Source: an uncultured Bacilli bacterium | Lineage (GTDB): Bacteria; Bacillota_I; Bacilli_A; RF39; UBA660 | Direction of reading: 5' to 3' | Assembly: GCA_934141145.1 (NCBI GenBank) | Contig: CAKPCA010000001.1 | Coordinates: forward strand, 49,197-113,196 | Length of the DNA stretch: 64,000 bases | Shown here: positions 7,665 to 16,622 of the stretch, piece after piece | How the letters are laid out: each line of letters opens with the position of its first letter | How positions within the stretch are numbered: the stretch's first letter is position 1 | The notes under the pieces: model-generated | Databases searched by the model: none | Told to the model about the DNA's origin: nothing | The model's input: only the letters and a program-made list of their open reading frames with translations | Program-made: the position numbers and the translations under genes

Positions 7665-9833
7665 ATTTTCTTTCTTTTCTTCTTTTATTTCTTGCATTGG
7701 AAGTGCTTCTTTTCTAGATAAATTAAGTTTACCTTTTTTATCGTATCCAGTTGCTTTTACCAATATTTCATCACCAACAGATACAACATCACTTGGTTTT
7801 TCAACTCTTTCATTTGCAAGTTGTGATACATGTACAAGACCTTCACAACCTTCCCATAATCTAACAAAGCATCCAAAATCATGAATATCTACTACTTTTC
7901 CTGTGTAAATCTTTCCTATTTCTACTTCTCTAGCTACATTTTCTATCATTTCTCTTGTTTTATCAATAATTTCTTTATCCATATGATAAATAGTAACTGT
8001 ACCATCATCTGCTAAATCAACTTTAACAGCATTAACATCATTTACACTATTAACATGGCTTGCTTCTAATATGATTTTAGTAATCATATCTCCACCTTTA
8101 CCAATAACATCCTTAATTTTATCAGGATTAATTTTAAATATTTCTGTTTTAGGTGCATATTTAGATACTTCTTTTCTAGGTTCAGCAATTATTCCTTCCA
8201 TCATATCAAGTATTTTCATTCTTGCTTCTTTTGCTTGCGCTAAAGCTTCTTTTAATATTTGTTTTGTAATACCTTTAATCTTAATATCCATTTGAAGTGA
8301 ACAAATACCTTTTCTTGTTCCACCTACTTTAAAGTCCATATCACCTAAATGATCTTCCATACCTTGTATATCAGTTAGTATTGTATAATCTTTTTCATCT
8401 TTTGATGTTATAAGTCCCATAGCAATACCCGCAACTGGAGCTTTTATTGGTACACCTGCAGCCATTAAACTCATACATCCAGCACATATTGTAGCTTGTG
8501 AACTTGATCCATTTGATTCTAGTATTTCAGAAACTACTCTAACTGTATATGGGAATTCTTCTTCACTTGGCATTACTTGTTTTAAACATCTTTCACCAAG
8601 TGCACCATGACCTATTTCTCTTCTACCAGGAGCACCATATCTTCCTGTTTCACCTACTGAAAATTGCGGGAAATTATAATGTAACATAAAATGTTTTTCT
8701 GCTTCTAAACTTATTCCATCAAGTGCTTGATATTCATTTAAAGCACCAAGTGTAGTAACTGCTAGAGCTTGTGTTTCTCCTCTTGTAAATACAGCAGATC
8801 CATGTGTTCTTGGAAGAATATCAATTTCACCACTAAGTGGTCTTATTTCATTCATAGCTCTTCCATCTGCTCTTGTTTTTTCATTAACAGTAATTGATCT
8901 AAATATATCGTATTCTATTGATTCTAATACTAGTTTTACCTTTGTTAATAAAATATTTAATTCATCTTTATCTAAATCACTATTTTCTTCTTCATATTTA
9001 GAAACAACTTCTTTTTTAACATTATCTATTGCTTCATATTTAGCAAGTTTTTCTTTTATTCTCATTGCAGAATCTAACTTATCTGCTGCAAGACTCTTTA
9101 CTTCTTCTCTTAGCTTATCAGTTATGTCTAATTTTTCATATTCCATTTTAGGTAATCCTATTTCTTCAATAATAGTTTTTTGAAATTCACATAACTCTTT
9201 AACTGCTTCATGACCAAACATTAATGCTTCAAGCATATCCTCTTCTGATACTTCTTTTGATCCTGCCTCAACCATGTTTATTGCTTCTGTAGTTCCCGCA
9301 ACTGTTAAATCAATATCTGATTTTTCAAGTTCATCAGGTGTTGGATTTATAATAAATTCTCCATTTACTCTACCAACTTTTACACCTGCGATTGGACCAT
9401 CAAATGGTATTTGTGAAATACTTGTTGCTAGTGAAGAACCAAACATTGCTGCTAGTTCTGGTGAATTATCAGTATCAACTGATAAAACTGTATTAACAAC
9501 TTGTACCTCATTTCTAAAATCTTCTGGAAACATTGGTCTCATTGGTCTATCAATCATTCTTGCTGCTAGTGTTGCAGCATCTGTTGGTCTACCTTCTCTT
9601 TTAATAAATCCTCCAGGAATCTTACCAACAGAATATAATTTTTCTTGGTATAAAACCATAAGTGGGAAGAAATCAGATAAAATATTTGCATTATCAGATA
9701 CAACTGCTGTAGATAAAATAACTGTATCACCATATCTTACTAAAACTGCTCCATCTGCTTGTTTTGCATATTCACCTTGTTCTATAACTAATTTTCTTCC
9801 TCTAAAATCTAATTCAAATACTTTTTTACTCAT
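7650..9833 (-). CDS. pnp: Polynucleotide phosphorylase
   Basis: 727 residues. Two RNase PH domains (about 1-230 and 310-550; [20 protein letters not shown] is in the second), an alpha-helical linker, a KH domain ([18 protein letters not shown], about 565-620) and an S1 domain ([18 protein letters not shown], about 630-700). Phosphorolytic 3'-5' exoribonuclease of the degradosome. Ribosome site AGAGGAGA. It lies downstream of rpsO in the conserved rpsO-pnp order, with a terminator-like hairpin between them. Confidence 0.98.
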   Translation of the reverse strand: MSKKVFELDFRGRKLVIEQGEYAKQADGAVLVRYGDTVILSTAVVSDNANILSDFFPLMVLYQEKLYSVGKIPGGFIKREGRPTDAATLAARMIDRPMRPMFPEDFRNEVQVVNTVLSVDTDNSPELAAMFGSSLATSISQIPFDGPIAGVKVGRVNGEFIINPTPDELEKSDIDLTVAGTTEAINMVEAGSKEVSEEDMLEALMFGHEAVKELCEFQKTIIEEIGLPKMEYEKLDITDKLREEVKSLAADKLDSAMRIKEKLAKYEAIDNVKKEVVSKYEEENSDLDKDELNILLTKVKLVLESIEYDIFRSITVNEKTRADGRAMNEIRPLSGEIDILPRTHGSAVFTRGETQALAVTTLGALNEYQALDGISLEAEKHFMLHYNFPQFSVGETGRYGAPGRREIGHGALGERCLKQVMPSEEEFPYTVRVVSEILESNGSSSQATICAGCMSLMAAGVPIKAPVAGIAMGLITSKDEKDYTILTDIQGMEDHLGDMDFKVGGTRKGICSLQMDIKIKGITKQILKEALAQAKEARMKILDMMEGIIAEPRKEVSKYAPKTEIFKINPDKIKDVIGKGGDMITKIILEASHVNSVNDVNAVKVDLADDGTVTIYHMDKEIIDKTREMIENVAREVEIGKIYTGKVVDIHDFGCFVRLWEGCEGLVHVSQLANERVEKPSDVVSVGDEILVKATGYDKKGKLNLSRKEALPMQEIKEEKKENKNSD

Positions 9834-9908
9834 AAAATTCTCCTCTAACTATATTTTACCACAATAATTGCATTTTAAATATTATATTTTGACTTTTATA
9901 AAAATAAA

Positions 9909-9924
9909 AAGCACATAAGTGCTT
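9909..9924 (-). terminator. Hairpin between rpsO and pnp
   Basis: AAGCAC / GTGCTT stem with ATAA loop overlapping the rpsO stop, followed by a T-rich run on the minus strand. It may only attenuate, because pnp is usually co-transcribed with rpsO. Confidence 0.6.
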
Positions 9925-10192
9925 ATTTTCTTAATCCTAATTTTTGAATTAAAGTTCTATATCTGTTAATATCAGTTTTCTTTAAATATTCAAGTAAGTT
10001 ACGACGTCTACCAACTTTCATAAGTAAACCTTTTTTTGAATGAAAATCATGAATATTAACTTTTAAATGTTCTGTTAATGTTTGAATTTCTTTTGTAAGA
10101 ATTGCTATTTGTACTTCTGGAGAACCAGTATCGCCTTCGTGAGTAGCATATTCTTTAATTATATTTTCTTTTTCTGATTTCTTTAATGCCAT
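9923..10192 (-). CDS. rpsO: Small ribosomal subunit protein S15
   Basis: 89 residues, exactly the family length, with the conserved [17 protein letters not shown] and [20 protein letters not shown] segments that bind the 16S rRNA central-domain junction. Strong AGGAGG ribosome site. Upstream of pnp as in most bacteria. Confidence 0.98.
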   Translation of the reverse strand: MALKKSEKENIIKEYATHEGDTGSPEVQIAILTKEIQTLTEHLKVNIHDFHSKKGLLMKVGRRRNLLEYLKKTDINRYRTLIQKLGLRK

Positions 10193-10232
10193 TTTAATTT
10201 TCCTCCTTTTTTAATAATTAGCCTTTAACATA

Positions 10233-10259
10233 GTGTATGGTCAGGAAAAAACCATATAC
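10233..10259 (-). promoter_or_regulatory. Stem-loop in the rpsO leader
   Basis: GTATATGGT pairs with ACCATACAC (one A-C mismatch) around a nine-base loop, in an about 80-base leader. S15 is known to autoregulate through leader structures; that this hairpin is the site is inference. Confidence 0.35.
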
Positions 10260-10279
10260 CAAGCAAAAGGTACGATAAT

Positions 10280-10308
10280 AATATACATTAAATTCATAAA
10301 TTTATCAA
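10280..10308 (-). promoter_or_regulatory. Promoter of rpsO
   Basis: Minus strand TTGATA (10303-10308), 17-base spacer, TATATT (10280-10285). Confidence 0.5.
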
Positions 10309-10316
10309 GTATTCTT

Positions 10317-11267
10317 TTAAAATAATACGATATTTTTACTATTTTTCTTTGATAAAACCTTGCTTACAGTACTATAAGTTCCTTCTTCCGTTAGTTCATT
10401 TGGTATATCAAACGCTTCATTATATTCATCTGATAATTCTTTATCTCTCTTTATTCCAAGATTTTTATAAATTAATTTTATTGTATTTTCACTAATTTCA
10501 TCAGTATACTCTTCTATTTTTCTACTAAATTCATTGCCTGTAATATTTTTATCTAATAGCTTTATTCTTCTTAAAAAATTTGTTAATTCTTTACTGCTTC
10601 TAATATAACTAGCACATGATAATACTGCCTCATATTTTTTAGGCATCATAGAGTATACCTCTGGATCTCTTATGACCTTAAGATAACTATTTACTCTATT
10701 TATATATCCCATATATAAACCTTCTTCTTCATTATAATAAGTATTATTTAAATCTTCTAACATAACGAAGAAACTATCATTTATTTTTGATATATTTTGA
10801 TTATAAATTTTATCATATGGTAAATCTTTCAAAGATTTAAACTGTTCTAAATAACCTTTTAGTATTTCTACTATAAAGTCATCTAATGAAACATATTCAC
10901 CGCATTCATAAAGTTTAGCTAAATCAATCATATTCTCTATAGGCATATTTATTATTGTAATTAAGCTTTCTAAAATATCAGTAAAATCTTCACTTGATGT
11001 TACATAATCATTACAAAATAGTTCATCTAATAAAGGAAGTATTTCTTGCTTTCTTTTATATGGTATAAGATAAGAAATATTATCAAATAATTGTAATGTC
11101 TTATCAAATACTTCCTCGTCTATTACATCATTATGTTTTATACAAAATGAAATATATTCTTCTTCAACATCACTACTAAGATCTTTTAGTACCTTTAATT
11201 TTGCGGTTATCTTAATAGATAAATCATTTAATTTACTATATAAAAGTAATAAATTATCTTTTTTCAT
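10317..11267 (-). CDS. Uncharacterised helical protein
   Basis: 316 residues, not recognised. Predicted almost fully alpha-helical, acidic, cytoplasmic, no Cys-rich or nucleotide-binding motif seen. The C-terminal 25 residues (EGTYSTVSKVLSKKNSKNIV) are more basic. Own promoter overlapping the truB terminator. Ribosome site GGGGGA before ATG. Confidence 0.7.
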   Translation of the reverse strand: MKKDNLLLLYSKLNDLSIKITAKLKVLKDLSSDVEEEYISFCIKHNDVIDEEVFDKTLQLFDNISYLIPYKRKQEILPLLDELFCNDYVTSSEDFTDILESLITIINMPIENMIDLAKLYECGEYVSLDDFIVEILKGYLEQFKSLKDLPYDKIYNQNISKINDSFFVMLEDLNNTYYNEEEGLYMGYINRVNSYLKVIRDPEVYSMMPKKYEAVLSCASYIRSSKELTNFLRRIKLLDKNITGNEFSRKIEEYTDEISENTIKLIYKNLGIKRDKELSDEYNEAFDIPNELTEEGTYSTVSKVLSKKNSKNIVLF

Positions 11268-11291
11268 ACAAATCCCCCTAAATTTTTATAT

Positions 11292-11320
11292 ATTATATAA
11301 AAAAATATTGATTATATCAA
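11292..11320 (-). promoter_or_regulatory. Promoter of the 10317-11267 gene
   Basis: TTGATA (11315-11320), 17-base spacer, TATAAT (11292-11297) on the minus strand; the -35 box is inside the preceding terminator hairpin. Confidence 0.55.
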
Positions 11321-11322
11321 TA
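11306..11322 (-). terminator. Terminator after truB
   Basis: TATTGAT / ATCAATA stem, three-base loop, then seven T on the minus strand, overlapping the truB stop codon. Confidence 0.65.
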
Positions 11323-12160
11323 CTTTTTTAGGCTTAACTATCATTTTATCATTTGGATCTACTATGTATATGGCAATTAATTCATTATTATAGATATAAC
11401 CAAATTTATCATAAGTGTATCTATTTTGAAGTTTACAACCATTTTTTATTTTATTATATAAATATTCATCTACTTCTACTAAAGGCATATCTAATGCATC
11501 TTTTATACTTATTAAATTAGTTGTATCATTTACATATTGTAACTTAATAGCATCTTGTATTTTAAATTTACCTTGGCTTGTCCTAATTAAATCTGACATA
11601 GTTCCTACTACACCTAGTTTATTACAAATATCTCTAATTAAACTTCTTATATAAGTTCCTTTTGATACATGACACCTAAATTTAAATTTATTAGACTGTA
11701 TTTCAAGTAACTTAATATCATATATTTCTACCATTTTAACTGGAAGAGTTATATCCTCATTATTTCTAGCATATTCATATAACTTTTTACCATTTACTTT
11801 AATAGCACTATATTTAGGTACTACCATCTCATAAGTACCTATAAAAGAATTTAATACTTCATTTAACTTTTCTTTATTTATTTCAGGTACATTCATAGTC
11901 TTTAATACATTACCAGTTATATCAAGAGTATCTGTTTCTATCCCAAGTGTTACTTCTGCAATATATTCTTTATCATAAGCTGTGATTTCATCTACTATTT
12001 TTAAACCTTTATTTATTGCGACTACAAGTACTCCTTTTGCCATTGGATCTAGTGTCCCTGTATGACCAATTTTTTTAGTATTTAATTTTTTAGTCAATAT
12101 ATTTACTACATCTCTACTAGTCATATTTTCTTCTTTATCTATAATTAAAATTCCATCCAT
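11312..12160 (-). CDS. truB: tRNA pseudouridine(55) synthase TruB
   Basis: 282 residues from the ATG at 12160, which has GGGTGA at good spacing; the in-frame GTG three codons upstream is part of that site. Motifs: GILIIDKEENMTSRDVV, GHTGTLDPMAKGVL with the catalytic Asp, and KGTYIRSLIRDI. Makes pseudouridine 55 in the tRNA T-loop. No ribF neighbour, unlike many Firmicutes. Confidence 0.96.
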   Translation of the reverse strand: MDGILIIDKEENMTSRDVVNILTKKLNTKKIGHTGTLDPMAKGVLVVAINKGLKIVDEITAYDKEYIAEVTLGIETDTLDITGNVLKTMNVPEINKEKLNEVLNSFIGTYEMVVPKYSAIKVNGKKLYEYARNNEDITLPVKMVEIYDIKLLEIQSNKFKFRCHVSKGTYIRSLIRDICNKLGVVGTMSDLIRTSQGKFKIQDAIKLQYVNDTTNLISIKDALDMPLVEVDEYLYNKIKNGCKLQNRYTYDKFGYIYNNELIAIYIVDPNDKMIVKPKKVLI

Positions 12161-12219
12161 TTTAATCACCCAAAATAATTATAACATAAAAAAAGACTTG
12201 CATGTTTGCAAATCAATTT

Positions 12220-12852
12220 TTATTTAGCTTGTACTTGACTCATATAATTTCTTACTTTAGTAGCCCATGCAGTTGACTCTGCATATTTTCTATTCATTGC
12301 TTCTGGAGTTGTTAATCCATATGCATAATAGTTATTAGCAATATTATCTATAAATCCTCTAATACCATCATCTAATGTTGGATATGATCTATAACCATTA
12401 CTACAATTAGGGCTTCCTTTTTGTCCACCTACATTGTTACATGTTCTAACAAGATTACTACAAGTCCATTTACAACCTGTTTCTAAAAGCATTATACTAA
12501 CTGCTAGATAAGGATCTACGCCTTTTTCTATAGAATAACTAGCAAATAACTCACCTTTACCAGACATAGTAGAATTAAGTGATCTATTTAATTTTTCAGA
12601 TAATTCATCCATAGTCATTCCATCATAAACAATTACTCTTTGATGAACATTATCATTTTTATTATATTCATCTATAGTATCAAGTACTCTTTTATCTTCT
12701 TCTTTTTCTTCTATACCATAAGCTTGTGATAATAATTTATTCATATTATCAACATTTATATTTGATAGAAAACTTGAAAAGGCCGCTAAACTAACAATTG
12801 AACAAACAAATGCTACTATAACCTTTTCATTTATAAAATGATATTTTTTCAC
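12220..12852 (-). CDS. Exported lysozyme/glucosaminidase-like domain protein
   Basis: 210 residues starting at GTG after GAGGTGA. A membrane anchor or signal segment (about 10-30) is followed by a linker and a lysozyme-fold domain (about 100-205): FASYSIEKGVDPYLAVSIML followed by LETG with a candidate catalytic Glu124, NNVGGQKG, and YPTLDDGIRGFIDNI. The pattern resembles N-acetylglucosaminidase/muramidase families acting on peptidoglycan. Four Cys (127, 131, 138, 150) near the active site suggest disulfides, notable given the thiol relay encoded at 59-61 kb. A weak 5-bp hairpin at about 12198-12211 may terminate it. Confidence 0.75.
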   Translation of the reverse strand: MKKYHFINEKVIVAFVCSIVSLAAFSSFLSNINVDNMNKLLSQAYGIEEKEEDKRVLDTIDEYNKNDNVHQRVIVYDGMTMDELSEKLNRSLNSTMSGKGELFASYSIEKGVDPYLAVSIMLLETGCKWTCSNLVRTCNNVGGQKGSPNCSNGYRSYPTLDDGIRGFIDNIANNYYAYGLTTPEAMNRKYAESTAWATKVRNYMSQVQAK

Positions 12853-13017
12853 TCTTTTTCACCTCATTCGTTTTAAGTGAAAGCATGCTAATGATACCAT
12901 AATTTTAAATATAAGTCAAATTCTAACATATCTGTTGATTTAAGGTAAAATAACATGAAATATTAATACCAAAAAGATTCAACCAAATTTATATTCAATA
13001 ACATACATAACTATTTA

Positions 13018-13569
13018 TTATATTTCGCATAAAATTTTTGTTTTATTTATTTTCCTAATAATACCACTTTCTTCTAGTGAAAAATCATAAACAGGTATAT
13101 CTATATTATATTTTTTTAATATTAATAATTTATTTTTCAAATTTACTAGATCATCTTTATCCTTTAACTCTGATAATCTTATTCCTTTAATATAACTAGG
13201 AGCTATCTTCAAAAAAACCTGAAATTCATCATCATATACACTAGAACGTACTGGTACAATAGTATCTGCAAACAAATTCGCTATTCCATTTTTATGAGTT
13301 TTTATTGCTCTAATGTTTGGAGATAAAATAAACATATCATACTTATCATCACCATATAATTTATACGCTGACTTTATAAAATCAGTTTTTTTGCAAATTG
13401 ATACATAAAAAGCACCATTATAACCACCATTATTTTTTTTAAATTGTAAAAATGTACACTTTATTCCATCTTTAAGTATAGGTATCATACTATTTTTTTC
13501 AAATGCATGATAATAATAGTTTTCATCCAATTTATATTCTCCAGTTATATATTTATCAATATTAATCAT
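13018..13569 (-). CDS. Uncharacterised protein, possible ADP-ribosyltransferase-like fold
   Basis: 183 residues, no sure family. YYYHAFEKNSMIPILKDGIK (His21) followed by a Gly-rich NNGGYNGAFYVS stretch and VYDDEFQVFLKIAPSYIKGI (Glu115) recalls the order of NAD-binding His, substrate loop and catalytic Glu in DarT-like or other ART-fold enzymes; this is pattern resemblance only. No antitoxin-like neighbour. It has its own sigma-A promoter and no co-transcribed gene, with unstructured AT-rich DNA on both sides. Confidence 0.65.
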   Translation of the reverse strand: MINIDKYITGEYKLDENYYYHAFEKNSMIPILKDGIKCTFLQFKKNNGGYNGAFYVSICKKTDFIKSAYKLYGDDKYDMFILSPNIRAIKTHKNGIANLFADTIVPVRSSVYDDEFQVFLKIAPSYIKGIRLSELKDKDDLVNLKNKLLILKKYNIDIPVYDFSLEESGIIRKINKTKILCEI

Positions 13570-13597
13570 AAGTTTTTCTCCTAAAATTTTGCTAAAT

Positions 13598-13626
13598 ATT
13601 ATATATTAAAAATAATTATATTTCAA
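13598..13626 (-). promoter_or_regulatory. Promoter of the 13018-13569 gene
   Basis: Minus strand TTGAAA (13621-13626), 17 bases, TATAAT (13598-13603). Confidence 0.6.
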
Positions 13627-13674
13627 TTTTTTGGTTATAAATTATTTCTTACTATTTTAAAACATTACAAATGA

Positions 13675-14907
13675 CTACTTTTTTAATTCTTTACATAGAT
13701 TTTCCTCATTAGAAAATTCTTTAACTATAGAAATTAATATTTCACTTGCCTGTTCCATATCTTCTATACAAATATACTCATAAATACTATGAAAATTATG
13801 TCCACCGGTTCCTAGATTAGGACATGGAATACCTCTATAACTTATATTTGTTCCATCAGTTCCTCCTCTAATTGGTGTAACAAGTGGAGTTACACCTGCT
13901 TTTATAATTGCACTTTTTGTATTACTAATTAATGAACTTTCTTTTTCCATTACGTTATACATATTGTAATACGTATCCTTAATGCTTATTTTAATACAAT
14001 TATCGTATTTTTTATTCAACTCTTCAACTATATTTAATAGTAACTCTTTTCTTTTTTCAAAATTATCTTTATCAAAATCTCTTATTAAATATTCAACATG
14101 TGCTTTAGAAATATTACCACTAATATTTTTTAAATGAAAGAAACCATCATAATTTTCTGTGTTTTCCGGTATTTCATTTGGCAATAATGAATTTATAATA
14201 GTTGCTATACGGACTGCATTTCTCATTATACCTTTAGCACTTCCAAGATGTGTTGATACACCATCTATTTCAATTACTGCAGAAGCTGCGTTAAAATTTT
14301 CATAAGAAAGTTCACCTACACTACTACCGTCTACTGTATATGCAAAGTCTGGGTCAAATAAATTTTTATCAAAATGTAATGTTCCTAAACCAATTTCTTC
14401 ATCGGGAGTAAAACATATATAAATATCACCATGCTTTTCATCTGATTTTGAGTAATATTCTAACATACACATTATTTCAGCAATTCCAGCTTTATCATCT
14501 GCTCCCAATAAAGTTGTTCCATCTGTAGTAATTAATGTTTTGCCTATATGAGATTTTAAATCAGGATATAAACTAGTAGATAATACCACATTATTATTTA
14601 AACAAACATCATTACCATTATAATCCTTGATTATTTTTGCTTTTATATTTTTTCCACATGCATTTTCAGATGTATCTAAGTGTGAAATAAAACCTATTTT
14701 AGGATAATTTTTATCTCCATATAAAATTGAATACACATAGCACTTTTCATCGTCAAAATATATTTTATTCATATTTAAAGACTTTAGCTCTTCAATCAAT
14801 TGCTTAGCAAATTTTAATTGAGATTTAGTACTAGGTGTATCACTTTTTTTTGAATCTGACGTAGTATCAATTAATATATATCTTAAAAATCTTTCAGTAA
14901 CTGTCAT
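13675..14907 (-). CDS. pepT: Tripeptide aminopeptidase (peptidase T)
   Basis: 410 residues, standard for PepT. M20 metallopeptidase ligands are visible: GFISHLDTS, LGADDKAGIAEI, DEEIGLGT, and GGTDGTNISYRG with NLGTGGHNFHSIYEY near the C-terminus. Cytosolic; releases the N-terminal residue of tripeptides. Ribosome site GGAG before ATG. Confidence 0.95.
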   Translation of the reverse strand: MTVTERFLRYILIDTTSDSKKSDTPSTKSQLKFAKQLIEELKSLNMNKIYFDDEKCYVYSILYGDKNYPKIGFISHLDTSENACGKNIKAKIIKDYNGNDVCLNNNVVLSTSLYPDLKSHIGKTLITTDGTTLLGADDKAGIAEIMCMLEYYSKSDEKHGDIYICFTPDEEIGLGTLHFDKNLFDPDFAYTVDGSSVGELSYENFNAASAVIEIDGVSTHLGSAKGIMRNAVRIATIINSLLPNEIPENTENYDGFFHLKNISGNISKAHVEYLIRDFDKDNFEKRKELLLNIVEELNKKYDNCIKISIKDTYYNMYNVMEKESSLISNTKSAIIKAGVTPLVTPIRGGTDGTNISYRGIPCPNLGTGGHNFHSIYEYICIEDMEQASEILISIVKEFSNEENLCKELKK

Positions 14908-15016
14908 ATATATTTCTCCAATCCATGTAAGTACTATTATATATTATTTTCTTATTTTTTAAAACGCATTTTATTAACTTTTTTAAGGGTATGAAAATCA
15001 CTAGTATATAAAAAAA

Positions 15017-15036
15017 TAGAATTTTTTCAAATTCTA
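15017..15036 (-). terminator. Terminator after the YfcC-like transporter
   Basis: Eight-bp stem TAGAATTT / AAATTCTA with TTTC loop, then a T-run on the minus strand, overlapping the stop at 15034. Confidence 0.6.
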
Positions 15037-16614
15037 CTTTTTGCTTTTCTTATTAGTTGTTTTCTTTTTTGTTGTTGGTTTCTTTACTTGTGTTGCTTCT
15101 TTTTTTACTTCTTCTATTTTTGTTTCTACCTTTATTTCTTCTTTTTTTGGTTCTACTACTACAGTCTTAGAAGAAAATTTTAATACTAAACTTACTATTA
15201 GTAGTGCATATCCTATAATTGATATTATTATAAGAAATATAATTGATGGTATACCAATAAAGTTAATAGACGCAACAAATAATATTATAAATATGAATGC
15301 TAATAGTACAATTACATATTTAAATATGAATTTAAACCAATCTTTATATCTTACATTTGTATATCTTAATCCCATTAATAATAATATACTTGTAGGCATT
15401 ATTAATAAGAATAATGAATATATTGCTTGGAATATTAATGCTAATACTACATTAAATTCAGTACTACTTGCAACTGCAGTTATTGTAGATAATGTAAATT
15501 GACTAGCATATGTATAATCTGGATAAACAAATGATGCTAACATTGAAATTATTGTACTTGAGAATAATTTATCACTCATTTTTGCTAAGCCTGTTAATAT
15601 TGTATAAAAGAATCCTGAGTTATATACATTTACAAGTACTATATTTGCTATAACTATTATTAATGCATAAGGTAAACTTTTTTTAATTCCTTCTGCTACT
15701 GATTGTAATAATTCATCAAATTTAACTCTGTAAACAATTGCAGATATTAAACTTAATATTAATAATAATACTGATAAATCAAATACCGTCCATGAACCTA
15801 ATGCAGCAACTGATGCACCAATTAATGAAATAAATGGTGATACATTAAATATTTTAAAGTTTGCTATATTTGAATGTAACTCAGTAAATCCATTAAATCC
15901 AAAATAAGAACTCCAAGAAGTCATTCCTAAAAGAATAAGGACTAATATAATATCAAACGAAATTGATATAAAGCTTACACTTTTTTTACCTACTTTTTCT
16001 AATTTAGTATCTTCTGGTGTTTTTCCAAACACTACAGTAAATACTATTAAAGATACAATTGTTATTAATAATATTATTATTTTAAATAATATATTATCAC
16101 CAACTACAGATCCTAAAATTTGATTTGCATAGTTTGTATATAATGATGCTGAACTACCTAGAATTATAGAACCAATAGTTGTTAAAATTGATATTTTGCT
16201 ATCATACCCTAATTTTTTTGAAATATCTATAAATGCTGGTACAAATATAAGCATAGGCATTACATCACCTGTAATTGCTGTAACTATTGCAAATGTACAG
16301 ATACTTATTATATTAAATACAACTTTTTTATTTCTAAACATATATGCTGTATTTGTTATTGTTTCATCATATTTTTTTGTCTTTTTTAATACAAAATAGA
16401 ATATTCCAATGCATAATATGTAAACAAATGCATTAAGAAATACACCTAGTGATGTAAGTCCATTTGCAAATGAATCTATTATACTTATTGGATTTATACT
16501 TCCTTTTGATAAATTTCCATAATTATCAAATGAAGTTTGTGGTATTAAGAAACTTAATACTACTGTTACTAATATTGATATAGTTAATATTTTAAAAACA
16601 TTATACTTTTTCAT
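15034..16614 (-). CDS. YfcC/DcuC-like membrane transporter with Lys/Thr-rich C-terminal tail
   Basis: 526 residues with about 12 membrane segments. The pattern (two repeats, GDVMPMLIFVPAFIDISKKL and PYALIIVIANIVLVNVYNSG with re-entrant polar loops) is that of the YfcC/AbgT/DcuC ion-transporter superfamily, whose members move dicarboxylates, basic amino acids or aminobenzoyl-glutamate. Substrate is not readable. The last about 55 residues form a charged tail ending KKPTTKKKTTNKKSKK, unusual for the family and like the basic arm of the 4259-4576 protein. It starts 9 bases after lysS ends, so it is likely co-transcribed with dusB-lysS. Confidence 0.8.
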   Translation of the reverse strand: MKKYNVFKILTISILVTVVLSFLIPQTSFDNYGNLSKGSINPISIIDSFANGLTSLGVFLNAFVYILCIGIFYFVLKKTKKYDETITNTAYMFRNKKVVFNIISICTFAIVTAITGDVMPMLIFVPAFIDISKKLGYDSKISILTTIGSIILGSSASLYTNYANQILGSVVGDNILFKIIILLITIVSLIVFTVVFGKTPEDTKLEKVGKKSVSFISISFDIILVLILLGMTSWSSYFGFNGFTELHSNIANFKIFNVSPFISLIGASVAALGSWTVFDLSVLLLILSLISAIVYRVKFDELLQSVAEGIKKSLPYALIIVIANIVLVNVYNSGFFYTILTGLAKMSDKLFSSTIISMLASFVYPDYTYASQFTLSTITAVASSTEFNVVLALIFQAIYSLFLLIMPTSILLLMGLRYTNVRYKDWFKFIFKYVIVLLAFIFIILFVASINFIGIPSIIFLIIISIIGYALLIVSLVLKFSSKTVVVEPKKEEIKVETKIEEVKKEATQVKKPTTKKKTTNKKSKK

Positions 16615-16622
16615 TTTTCCTC

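Noticed and set aside
9274..9867. 197-codon plus-strand reading frame across the start of pnp
   Set aside because: It is antisense to the conserved RNase PH domain of pnp and has no ribosome site; it arises from codon bias.
12853..13017. Gap between the lysozyme-like gene and the next gene examined for small genes or RNA
   Set aside because: AT-rich DNA with no ribosome-site-linked reading frame, no clear stem-loop and no strong promoter.
15041..15502. Plus-strand frame opposite the transporter C-terminus
   Set aside because: Low-complexity Phe/Ser/Val product complementary to the Lys/Thr tail; no ribosome site.
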